Source: Streptomyces rhizoryzae (GTDB lineage Bacteria > Actinomycetota > Actinomycetes > Streptomycetales > Streptomycetaceae). From it: a stretch of DNA of 64,000 nucleotides. This document shows, piece by piece, positions 47,712 to 56,794 of this stretch (position 1 is its first letter; each line of letters opens with the position of its first letter). The position numbers were made by a program, and so were the translations under genes. The notes beneath the pieces were generated by a model. That model worked only from the letters and a program-made list of their open reading frames with translations, was not told where the DNA came from and did no database searches. Where the stretch lies: positions 1 through 64,000 of the forward strand of contig NZ_JALMUV010000044.1 of NCBI RefSeq assembly GCF_023155275.1, in the 5' to 3' direction.

Positions 47712-48511
47712 TGGACGATGCCACCGCTGACGCCTATCTGCGGCGGATAGCCGCCGAACGGCCGGCCGTGCCCGACGCCGAGGCGCTGCGCGAGCTGCAC
47801 CTGCGCCACCTCCAGGCCGTGCCGTTCGAGAACCTCTCCCTCCACCTCGGTGAGGAGATCGTGCTCGCCGAGCGGCCGCTGCTGGAGAAGCTCGTCGGCG
47901 CGCGCCGGGGCGGGTTCTGCTACGAGCTCAACGGCGCGTTCGCGGCGCTGCTCCGGGCGCTGGGCTACGAGGTCGAGTTGCTCTCGGCGCGGGTGTTCGG
48001 GCCCGAGGGGCTCGGGATCCCGTTCGACCACCTCGCGCTGCGGGTGCGCACGCCCACCGGGCCGTGGCTGGTGGACGTCGGGTTCGGGCGGCACAGCAAC
48101 TATCCACTGCGGCTGGACAGCGACGCCGAGCAGCGCGAGCCGGGCGGGGTGTTCCGGATAGCCGGGGCGCCGGACGGCGACCTGGACGTGTACCGGGACG
48201 GGAAGCCCCAGTACCGCCTGGAGCAACGGCCCCGGCAGCTCTCGGACTTCGAGGCCGCGTGCTGGTGGCAGCGGACGGCGCCCGCGTCGCACTTCAGACG
48301 GTCGCTGGTCTGCTCGCGGGTCACGGAGCCCGGCGGCCGGGTGACGCTCTCCGGCCGCACGCTGGTGATCACCGGCACCCAAGGGGCCCGCGAGGAACGG
48401 GAGCTGGCGGCCGCCGAGGTCCTCCCGGCCTACCGCACCCACTTCGGCATCACGCTGGAACGGGAGCCCGCCCTCGCCCGCGACGGGGAGGAGTCCGGGG
48501 CCGGCGGCTGA
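47711..48511 (+). CDS. Arylamine N-acetyltransferase
   Basis: NAT enzymes move an acetyl group from acetyl-CoA to arylamines or hydrazines. The 266-residue protein has the catalytic triad Cys70 (RRGGFCYELN), His107 (FDHLALRV) and Asp122 (LVDVGFG). Length and layout are typical. ATG 47711 shares a base with the comEC stop, so it is translated as part of the comEA-comEC unit, which is an odd functional pairing. A hairpin at 48519-48542 follows. Confidence 0.93.
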   Translation: MDDATADAYLRRIAAERPAVPDAEALRELHLRHLQAVPFENLSLHLGEEIVLAERPLLEKLVGARRGGFCYELNGAFAALLRALGYEVELLSARVFGPEGLGIPFDHLALRVRTPTGPWLVDVGFGRHSNYPLRLDSDAEQREPGGVFRIAGAPDGDLDVYRDGKPQYRLEQRPRQLSDFEAACWWQRTAPASHFRRSLVCSRVTEPGGRVTLSGRTLVITGTQGAREERELAAAEVLPAYRTHFGITLEREPALARDGEESGAGG

Positions 48512-48518
48512 CCGCGCC

Positions 48519-48542
48519 GGGCCGGTCGCCGACCGCCGGCCC
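48519..48542 (+). terminator. Hairpin after the acetyltransferase gene
   Basis: GGGCCGG and CCGGCCC form a 7-bp stem, 7 nt after the stop. Confidence 0.5.
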
Positions 48543-48622
48543 TTCGCGGAGCACCTGCCCTGCCGGGGCCGATGCCGACCGGCGGCCTGCCGCCCCATGG
48601 CGGTGGGGACGCCCTGCGGACT

Positions 48623-48744
48623 TCAGCCTCGCGCCCGCCGGGGGCTGCCGCTCCTCGGCGGCGGGCCGGCCGCCCCTTGGCTTGCGTCCGCTGCCGGGTC
48701 AGCCGCCGCTCAGTCTCGCGCCCGCCGGGGGCTGCCGCTCCTCG
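48623..48744. repeat. 35-bp direct repeat, two copies
   Basis: Copies at 48623-48657 and 48710-48744 (TCAG(C/T)CTCGCGCCCG... to ...GCTCCTCG) differ at one base. A partial GCGTCCGC-type relative lies between and after them. The repeats fill the gap before the small minus-strand gene. Confidence 0.8.
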
Positions 48745-48771
48745 TTCTCGCGTCCGCCGGTGGCCGAGGGG

Positions 48772-49026
48772 TCACTCGGCCTCGCGCCAGCCGTCGTACT
48801 CGGCGGCGAGCAAGTCCAGACGGGCGGCGTCGTAGGTGCCGTCCGGGTCCTCGACCACGACCAGCCACTGGGCGTCCTCGGCGTCGTCCTCGCCGGCCAG
48901 CGCATCCCGTACGAGCTGGGGTTCCTCGGTGACGCCGAAGCGCTCGGCCAGTGCCTCGGCGACCTCCTCGGCGGCGTCGCGGTCGGGCAGGACGAGGACG
49001 TGGCGTGTGGGGTGGGTGTCGTTCAC
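48772..49026 (-). CDS. Small acidic conserved protein (84 aa)
   Basis: The 84-residue acidic product, beginning MNDTHPTRHVLVLPDRDAAEE, looks like a compact alpha/beta domain with LVLPDRDAAEEVAEALAERF and QWLVVVEDPDGTYD. It may belong to a ribonuclease-E-inhibitor-like or similar small family, but I cannot confirm that. GTG 49026 has GACAAT ending 6 nt upstream, a weak leaderless-type signal. It is divergent from holA. Confidence 0.7.
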   Translation of the reverse strand: MNDTHPTRHVLVLPDRDAAEEVAEALAERFGVTEEPQLVRDALAGEDDAEDAQWLVVVEDPDGTYDAARLDLLAAEYDGWREAE

Positions 49027-49104
49027 CGGACCATTGTCGGACAGGGGCGGAGACGGGAGCCGGGGCGGGCCGGGTTGTCAGTAGGGCGTGGGATGCTGGA
49101 CGCG

Positions 49105-50091
49105 ATGGCCAGGAAGACAGCTAACGACGATCCGCTCGCGCCCGTCACGGTTGCCGTGGGGCAGGAAGAGCTGCTGCTCGACCGCGCGGTGCAGCAGGTG
49201 GTGGCCGCTGCCCGGGCGGCCGACGCGGACACCGACGTGCGGGACCTCACCCCCGATCAGCTCCAGCCCGGCACCCTCGCCGAGCTGACCAGCCCCTCGC
49301 TCTTCGCCGAGCGCAAGGTCGTGGTGGTGCGGGCCTCCCAGGACCTGTCCGCGGACACCGTCAAGGACGTCAAGGCGTACCTCGGCTCGCCCGCCGAGGA
49401 GATCACCCTGGTGCTGCTGCACGCCGGCGGGGCCAAGGGCAAGGGCCTGCTGGACGCGGCCCGCAAGGCCGGGGCGCGCGAGGTGGCGTGTCCCAAGATG
49501 ACCAAGCCGGCTGACCGGCTGGGCTTCGTCCGGGGGGAGTTCCGGTCGGCGGGCCGTTCGGCCACGCCGGAAGCCTGCCAGGCGCTGGTGGACGCCATCG
49601 GCAGCGATCTGCGGGAACTGGCCTCGGCCTGCGCGCAGCTGGCCGCCGACGTCGAGGGTGCCATCGACGACGCGGTCGTCGCGCGCTACTACACCGGCCG
49701 GGCCGAGGCGTCGAGCTTCACCGTCGCCGACCGGGCGGTCGAGGGCCGGGCCGCCGAGGCGCTGGAGGCGCTGCGCTGGGCGCTCGCGACGGGCGTCGCC
49801 CCCGTCATGATCACCAGCGCGCTGGCGCAGGGCGTCCGGGCCATCGGCAAGCTCGCCTCCGCCCCGCGCGGCGCCCGGCCCGGCGACCTCGCGCGTGATC
49901 TGGGCATGCCGCCGTGGAAGATCGACCGGGTGCGGCAGCAGATGCGCGGCTGGTCGGCGGACGGTGTGGCCGCGGCGCTGCGCGCGGTGGCCGAGGCCGA
50001 CGCCGGGGTCAAGGGCGGCGGGGACGACCCCGGTTACGCCTTGGAGAAGGCCGTGGTGACGATCGCCAGAGCGGCCCGGTCGCGCCGGTAG
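49105..50091 (+). CDS. holA: DNA polymerase III delta subunit
   Basis: The delta subunit opens the sliding clamp as part of the clamp loader. The 328-residue protein has the AAA+-like N-terminus (VTVAVGQEELLLDRAV, FAERKVVVVRASQDL, AAEGA-type sensor region replaced by GGAKGKGLLDAARKAGA) and the C-terminal collar helices (EALEALRWALATGVAPVMITSALAQGVR). ATG 49105 (MARKTAN) matches the usual start; ATG 49093 is in frame with AGGG 6 nt upstream and is an alternative. It precedes rpsT, as in many bacteria, though rpsT here is on the other strand. Confidence 0.93.
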   Translation: MARKTANDDPLAPVTVAVGQEELLLDRAVQQVVAAARAADADTDVRDLTPDQLQPGTLAELTSPSLFAERKVVVVRASQDLSADTVKDVKAYLGSPAEEITLVLLHAGGAKGKGLLDAARKAGAREVACPKMTKPADRLGFVRGEFRSAGRSATPEACQALVDAIGSDLRELASACAQLAADVEGAIDDAVVARYYTGRAEASSFTVADRAVEGRAAEALEALRWALATGVAPVMITSALAQGVRAIGKLASAPRGARPGDLARDLGMPPWKIDRVRQQMRGWSADGVAAALRAVAEADAGVKGGGDDPGYALEKAVVTIARAARSRR

Positions 50092-50119
50092 GCGACACCC
50101 GATACGCGACACCCGATAC
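50092..50119. repeat. 14-bp tandem repeat directly after the holA stop
   Basis: GCGACACCCGATAC occurs twice head to tail, starting on the base after the TAG, followed by GCGA. Confidence 0.85.
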
Positions 50120-50181
50120 GCGAGAGGTGGCCGGAGGCGGAGGTTGAGCCGTTGAGCCCCGGTCGGCAGACGCGCGGGACA

Positions 50182-50204
50182 GGCCGCCGAATCCTCGGGC
50201 GGCC
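50182..50204. terminator. Hairpin between convergent holA and the next gene
   Basis: GGCCGCC and GGCGGCC pair with a 9-nt loop in the gap between the two stop codons. Confidence 0.45.
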
Positions 50205-50296
50205 CGGCCGCCCTCACCGGCGCCCTCGCCGTCCACGGCAGACGGGGCACCGCGCTTCGCCGGGCCGCCCCGCGCACGTCCCCCCTTACCGGGCCC

Positions 50297-51337
50297 TCAC
50301 CGGCCGCCGTTCTTGAGGCGCTGGAGGGTTTCCTTCGCGCTGGTTTCCAGCATCGTGGCGATCTCGGAGGAGCTCGGCGCCTTCGCCGCGTTGCTGCCCG
50401 CGGTGTAGCTGGTCCACGTCGACTGGTACGTCAGCCAGCCGTCGCGGGCGGCGAGGATGACGTAGGCGCTGTTGCTGCCGGCGTCGGTGCGGCTCACGAG
50501 AAACGCCTCGTCACCGATGCCGGACACCGGCTCGACCCGGTACCGAACCGAGGTTTCCTGCTTCTCGTACGCGCGGTACATATCGGCGAACTCCGGGGCG
50601 GGGTCGGCCTTCTTGTGCAGGGTGGCGGCCGTGTAGAGCCAGGTGGTGGGGTAGATGCTGGTGCCGGTGCTCTGCGGGGTGAGCGTGATGTTGCACCACA
50701 TGGAGTCCATGGAGTTCAGCTGGGCGCCGCTGTGCTGGGGGTTGGGTGGCGCCGAGGAGCCCGTACCGGTCCCGGTGGTGCTGCCGGAGCTCGGCTTCGC
50801 CTCGTAGTGGGCGTTCTCGAAGGGGCTGAGGGAGGTGGCGGCGCACAGGTCGTCGCGGTAGGCGTAGCCCTTGAGGACGGGGTCGGGCTCCGAGGAGAAG
50901 GCACCGGTGGCGAACAGGACCGAGCCGCCGACCGCGGCGGCGGCCACCGCACCGCCGAGGGCCCACAGCCAGCCGGAGACGCCCCGTCCGGCGCCGTCAC
51001 CGGGACCGCCGCCGGGTGGCGCCCCGTAGGCCGCGCCGGGCATGCCGGGCGAGCCGGTCGGTGCGCCGGGCGTGGACGGGGCCGGATAGCCGTAACCGCC
51101 CGGTCCTTGCGGTGACGCGGGCGGTGGGGCCGGTGACGGGGCCTGGAACCCCGGCGGGCCCTGCTGGGCGTAGGGGTTCGGCTGGGCGTAGGGCTGCGGC
51201 TGCGGTGGCACCGGAGGCTGGGCGGCGGGCCCGGGCGCCGGGCCGGGTGCGGCCCCGGAGCCGGGTGCGGGCGCCGGCCCGTAGCCGGGAGGCTGCGGCG
51301 CGGAGAAGGGAGTGTTCTGGTCCCCCGTATTGGACAT
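50297..51337 (-). CDS. Membrane-anchored protein with Pro-rich N-terminus, unknown function
   Basis: The 346-residue protein begins with about 115 residues rich in Pro, Gln, Gly and Tyr, then a membrane helix (about 123-150, WLWALGGAVAAAAVGGSVLFA), and an outer domain of about 190 residues with two Cys (DDLCAA and MWCNI) that could pair. This resembles the DUF3558-like extracytoplasmic proteins of actinobacteria in layout, but I cannot confirm the family. ATG 51337 lies 6 nt after a TACGCT hexamer and has no ribosome site. It is convergent with holA. Confidence 0.75.
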   Translation of the reverse strand: MSNTGDQNTPFSAPQPPGYGPAPAPGSGAAPGPAPGPAAQPPVPPQPQPYAQPNPYAQQGPPGFQAPSPAPPPASPQGPGGYGYPAPSTPGAPTGSPGMPGAAYGAPPGGGPGDGAGRGVSGWLWALGGAVAAAAVGGSVLFATGAFSSEPDPVLKGYAYRDDLCAATSLSPFENAHYEAKPSSGSTTGTGTGSSAPPNPQHSGAQLNSMDSMWCNITLTPQSTGTSIYPTTWLYTAATLHKKADPAPEFADMYRAYEKQETSVRYRVEPVSGIGDEAFLVSRTDAGSNSAYVILAARDGWLTYQSTWTSYTAGSNAAKAPSSSEIATMLETSAKETLQRLKNGGR

Positions 51338-51343
51338 GGCGGC

Positions 51344-51349
51344 AGCGTA
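51344..51349 (-). promoter_or_regulatory. Leaderless-type -10 hexamer TACGCT
   Basis: TACGCT reads on the minus strand and ends exactly 6 nt before ATG 51337. Confidence 0.5.
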
Positions 51350-51514
51350 GCGGACATCTCCGGCACCGTAACCGGGCCGGAGCGGACCGGGTCGGGTCGG
51401 CCCTCCGCCGAGCGGAGCCCGAGAGCGGGCCTCCACCACCCGGAAGGGGCACCGGCAGCGTTGACCACGCCAACCGGAGCGAAGTGGGCCGAACCTGGGC
51501 AACCCCGAACAATT

Positions 51515-51570
51515 CCCCGCAGCCCCGCAGCCCCGCAGCCCCGCAGCCCCGCGGCCCCGCGCCCCCGCAG
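51515..51570. repeat. Seven tandem octamers CCCCGCAG
   Basis: Four perfect CCCCGCAG units are followed by CCCCGCGG, CCCCGCGC and CCCCGCAG. The array lies in the 490-nt non-coding gap between rpsT and the minus-strand membrane-protein gene. Confidence 0.85.
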
Positions 51571-51611
51571 CCCCCAGCCTCCAACGGCGAACCCCGACCA
51601 GAAACCCCAAC

Positions 51612-51649
51612 GAAAAACCCCGCCCGCCCCAAACGGGGCGACGGCGGGG
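51612..51649 (-). terminator. Intrinsic terminator with T-run, probably for rpsT
   Basis: On the minus strand, a stem CCCCGCC/GGCGGGG plus CGCCCC/GGGGCG with a short loop is followed by TTTTT. It lies about 180 nt past the rpsT stop. The stretch 51650-51827 between them holds no gene that I can support. Confidence 0.7.
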
Positions 51650-51827
51650 TCTTCGTATCGCATGGGTGGCCGCTCGGTGGCTGGGTGCCGCGGAGGGGCC
51701 GGTGCGCCGCACCCGCGTGGCGAACGCAGGCCGCGTGCGGCGCTGTGGTGCACCGGCAGGGAGCGGTGAGAGGGGCCGCTTGCGTCCCTGACGGCAGGGT
51801 GACCGCGGAAGAGCGCGGCCGGGAGGG

Positions 51828-52094
51828 TCAGCCCTTGAGGGCGGCGACCTTCTTGGCCAGCGCCGACTTCTTGTTGGCGGCGTTGTTCTTGTGCAGCACA
51901 CCCTTGCTGACGGCCTTGTCGAGCTTCTTGGCAGCCAGGGCCTGGGCGGCGGTGGCCTTCTCCAGGTCACCGGCCTCGATGGCCTCGCGGGTGCGACGGA
52001 TCGCGGTCTTCAGCGAGGACTTGACAGCCTTGTTGCGCTGACGAGCCTTCTCGTTGGTCTTGATCCGCTTCATCTGGGACTTGATGTTCGCCAC
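51828..52094 (-). CDS. rpsT: 30S ribosomal protein S20
   Basis: The 88-residue, strongly basic helical protein begins ANIKSQMKRIKTNEKARQRN and ends KKSALAKKVAALKG, both typical of S20, which binds 16S rRNA. GTG 52094 has GAAAAGG 7 nt upstream. It is divergent from lepA, and a minus-strand promoter candidate lies at 52169-52198. Its probable terminator is unusually far downstream. Confidence 0.97.
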   Translation of the reverse strand: MANIKSQMKRIKTNEKARQRNKAVKSSLKTAIRRTREAIEAGDLEKATAAQALAAKKLDKAVSKGVLHKNNAANKKSALAKKVAALKG

Positions 52095-52415
52095 GAAAGA
52101 GCCTTTTCAGGTTCGTTGGAGTTTCGAGTTGCGCCGCGCACGAGAGAGGGCACGAAGCGCAGTGGACCAGGCTACCAGCAGGGTTTGCGGCCGCCCAAAC
52201 CGGACCCGGGCCCGGGGGAGCGGCGGCCCTGCCCCGGTCCCGGCGGCCGCCCGGGCGCCGTCCCGGACCGGCCCCCGCCCCGCGGGCCGCCGGGATGCGG
52301 CCCCCGGCGCCCCTTCCCTCCCACCTCCCGTGCTCATGGGACGATGGGGGAGACATCACAGGACGACTTCACCAGACCGAGTCCCGCCTACCCGCGTTCA
52401 CTGAATGGACCCTGC
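52095..52415. other. Divergent rpsT-lepA promoter region
   Basis: This 321-nt non-coding gap contains the rpsT promoter candidate; the lepA promoter could not be placed. A GC-extreme block covers 52200-52320. Confidence 0.5.
52169..52198 (-). promoter_or_regulatory. rpsT promoter candidate
   Basis: On the minus strand: TTGGGC (52198-52193), an 18-nt spacer, TAGCCT (52174-52169), about 75 nt before the GTG. Confidence 0.45.
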
Positions 52416-54290
52416 GTGCCCGCGACCCCTATGAATGTGCCGGAGCCGAGCCGTACCGACCCGGCGCTCCTCCGTAACTTCTGCATCATCGCGCACATCG
52501 ACCACGGCAAGTCGACGCTCGCCGACCGGATGCTCCAGCTGACCGGTGTCGTCGACCAGCGGCAGATGCGCGCGCAGTACCTCGACCGCATGGACATCGA
52601 GCGCGAGCGCGGCATCACGATCAAGTCCCAGGCGGTCCGGCTGCCCTGGGCGCCGTCCGAGGGCGAAGAGAAAAGTGGGACCACCCACATCCTGAACATG
52701 ATCGACACGCCGGGGCACGTCGACTTCACGTACGAGGTCTCGCGCTCGCTCGCCGCGTGCGAGGGGTGCATCCTCCTCGTCGACGCGGCCCAGGGCATCG
52801 AGGCGCAGACCCTCGCCAACCTCTACCTGGCGATGGAGAACGACCTCACGATCATCCCCGTCCTCAACAAGATCGACCTGCCGGCCGCGCAGCCCGAGAA
52901 GTTCGCCGCCGAGCTGGCGAACCTCGTCGGCTGCGAGCCGGAGGACGTCCTGAAGGTCTCCGCCAAGACCGGCGTCGGCGTGCCCGAGCTGCTGGACAAG
53001 GTCGTCCGCGAGGTGCCGGCGCCGGTCGGCGTCAAGGACGCGCCCGCCCGCGCGATGATCTTCGACTCGGTCTACGACGCGTACCGCGGTGTCGTGACGT
53101 ACGTGAAGGTCGTGGACGGCACGCTCAGCAAGCGCGAGCGGATCAAGATGATGTCCACCGGCGCGGCGCACGAGCTGCTGGAGATCGGGACGAACTCGCC
53201 GGAGATGAAGCCGGCCGACGGCCTGTCCGTCGGCGAGGTGGGCTATCTGATCACCGGTGTGAAGGACGTCCGGCAGTCGAAGGTCGGCGACACGATCACC
53301 CAGCTCAGCAAGGGTGCCGAGGAGCCGCTGGGCGGCTACAAGGACCCCAAGCCGATGGTCTTCTCCGGCCTGTACCCGCTCGACGGCTCGGACTACCCCG
53401 AGCTGCGTGACGCGCTGGACAAGCTCCAGCTCAACGACGCCGCGCTGGTCTACGAGCCGGAGACCTCGGCGGCGCTGGGCTTCGGCTTCCGCGTCGGCTT
53501 CCTGGGGCTGCTGCACCTGGAGGTCATCCGGGAGCGGCTGGAGCGCGAGTTCGGGCTGGACCTGATCGCCACCGCGCCGAACGTGGTCTACCGCGTCGAG
53601 ATGGAGGACGGCAGCGAGCACACCGTCACCAACCCGAGCGAGTTCCCCACCGGCAAGATCGACAAGGTGCACGAGCCGGTGGTGCGGGCCACGATCCTGG
53701 CGCCCAGCGAGTTCATCGGCGCGATCATGGAGCTGTGCCAGACCCGCCGCGGCTCGCTGCTGGGCATGGACTACCTCTCCGAGGACCGGGTCGAGATCCG
53801 CTACACCCTCCCGCTCGCCGAGGTCGTCTTCGACTTCTTCGACCAGCTGAAGTCCAAGACCCGCGGCTACGCCTCGCTCGACTACGAGCCCACCGGCGAG
53901 CAGACCTCCGACCTGGTCAAGGTCGACATCCTGCTGCACGGCGACAAGGTCGACGCGTTCTCCGCGATCACCCACAAGGACAAGGCGTACGCCTACGGCG
54001 TGCGGCTGGTCGCCAAGCTGCGCGAGCTGATCCCGCGGCAGAACTTCGAGGTGCCGATCCAGGCCGCCATCGGCAGCCGGGTCATCGCGCGTGAGACGGT
54101 CCGCGCCATCCGCAAGGACGTCCTCGCCAAGTGCTACGGCGGTGACATCTCGCGTAAGCGGAAGCTGCTGGAGAAGCAGAAGGAAGGCAAGAAGCGGATG
54201 AAGATGGTCGGCAGCGTGGAGGTGCCGCAGGAAGCCTTCATCGCGGTGCTGTCCTCGGACTCCGACGGCGATGCGAAGCCGAAGAAGTGA
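52416..54290 (+). CDS. lepA: Elongation factor 4 (LepA)
   Basis: LepA is a ribosome-associated GTPase that acts in translation initiation/elongation under stress and 30S biogenesis. The 624 residues have the G1 motif AHIDHGKST (26-34), RGITIKSQ (G2), DTPGH (G3), NKID (G4), and the LepA-specific C-terminal domain ending in KKRMKMVGSVEVPQEAFIAVL. GTG 52416 (VPATPMN) has GGA 6 nt upstream and matches homologues; ATG 52431 is an alternative. A purine-rich tandem repeat begins in its last codons and crosses the stop. Confidence 0.97.
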   Translation: MPATPMNVPEPSRTDPALLRNFCIIAHIDHGKSTLADRMLQLTGVVDQRQMRAQYLDRMDIERERGITIKSQAVRLPWAPSEGEEKSGTTHILNMIDTPGHVDFTYEVSRSLAACEGCILLVDAAQGIEAQTLANLYLAMENDLTIIPVLNKIDLPAAQPEKFAAELANLVGCEPEDVLKVSAKTGVGVPELLDKVVREVPAPVGVKDAPARAMIFDSVYDAYRGVVTYVKVVDGTLSKRERIKMMSTGAAHELLEIGTNSPEMKPADGLSVGEVGYLITGVKDVRQSKVGDTITQLSKGAEEPLGGYKDPKPMVFSGLYPLDGSDYPELRDALDKLQLNDAALVYEPETSAALGFGFRVGFLGLLHLEVIRERLEREFGLDLIATAPNVVYRVEMEDGSEHTVTNPSEFPTGKIDKVHEPVVRATILAPSEFIGAIMELCQTRRGSLLGMDYLSEDRVEIRYTLPLAEVVFDFFDQLKSKTRGYASLDYEPTGEQTSDLVKVDILLHGDKVDAFSAITHKDKAYAYGVRLVAKLRELIPRQNFEVPIQAAIGSRVIARETVRAIRKDVLAKCYGGDISRKRKLLEKQKEGKKRMKMVGSVEVPQEAFIAVLSSDSDGDAKPKK

Positions 54291-54316
54291 AGCAGTGAAG
54301 AAGTGAAGCAGTGAAG
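54285..54316. repeat. 16-bp tandem repeat across the lepA stop codon
   Basis: AAGTGAAGCAGTGAAG occurs twice perfectly (54285-54300, 54301-54316), then degenerates to 54340. The first copy contains the lepA TGA. The tract is AG-rich in a GC-rich genome. Confidence 0.88.
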
Positions 54317-54626
54317 AAGTGCAGTGAAGTGAAGCAGTAGCGAGGCAGTCGGGAAGCAGGGCGGGGCCGGACCGGAGCGGTGCCGGCCGGGGTGGGGCGC
54401 CGGTTCCGCGGGGAACCGGCGCCCCGCGCCGTTCCCCCGTCCGTGCCTCCGGCCGGCCGGGCGTCACCGTGGCGGGTCAAGCGGATGCCATGTGCATCTA
54501 TCGCCCGGGTCACATCATGAACCAGTCGGGTGCAGCCCCTTACGCGGCGGCGTCACGGGCTCTACCCTGATCACCTCGAAGGTTACTCGCGAGTCACCAG
54601 CAACGAAGCGGGCCCCGGAGGACGCC
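54291..54626. other. Region between lepA and the acyl-CoA synthetase gene
   Basis: This gap contains the rest of the AG repeat, the lepA terminator (54394-54425) and an AT-richer promoter-like stretch from 54480 to 54610. TACCCT at 54563-54568 is a possible -10. No gene is seen. Confidence 0.5.
54394..54425 (+). terminator. lepA terminator, 14-bp perfect stem
   Basis: GGGGCGCCGGTTCC and GGAACCGGCGCCCC flank a GCGG loop. Confidence 0.82.
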
Positions 54627-56516
<1,890 letters not shown>

Positions 56517-56794
56517 CGGCGGGGCGCCGCCGGCGGCCGGGGCGGAAGCGGAGGCTCCGCCGGCCGCCCGGGCCGTCGCCCTCGCCCGGCCCCCATTTTT
56601 CGCCCGACGGGTGGCCGGGCGGCTTCGCGCTGCCCGCCCGCGCCGCCGCGGGCCGGCCAACTTCCGTGCCGCGTCAGCCGAATTGACCCCTGTGACCACG
56701 CACTTCCGTGACTCACTGCTTATGTGCGGGCTCGTTCTGTCACTCTGGCGTTGGCGCACCCGGCGCCGTTGGGGAACTGCTCGGGAGTTGCTCA
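56517..56794. other. Upstream region of the PP2C phosphatase gene
   Basis: This 278-nt non-coding stretch includes an AT-richer block (56680-56750) that is the likely promoter site. No convincing hexamers were found. Confidence 0.4.

Noticed and set aside
54492..54626. 45-codon extension of the acyl-CoA synthetase
   Set aside because: GTG 54627 has GGAGG at good spacing and the extension resembles no family member.
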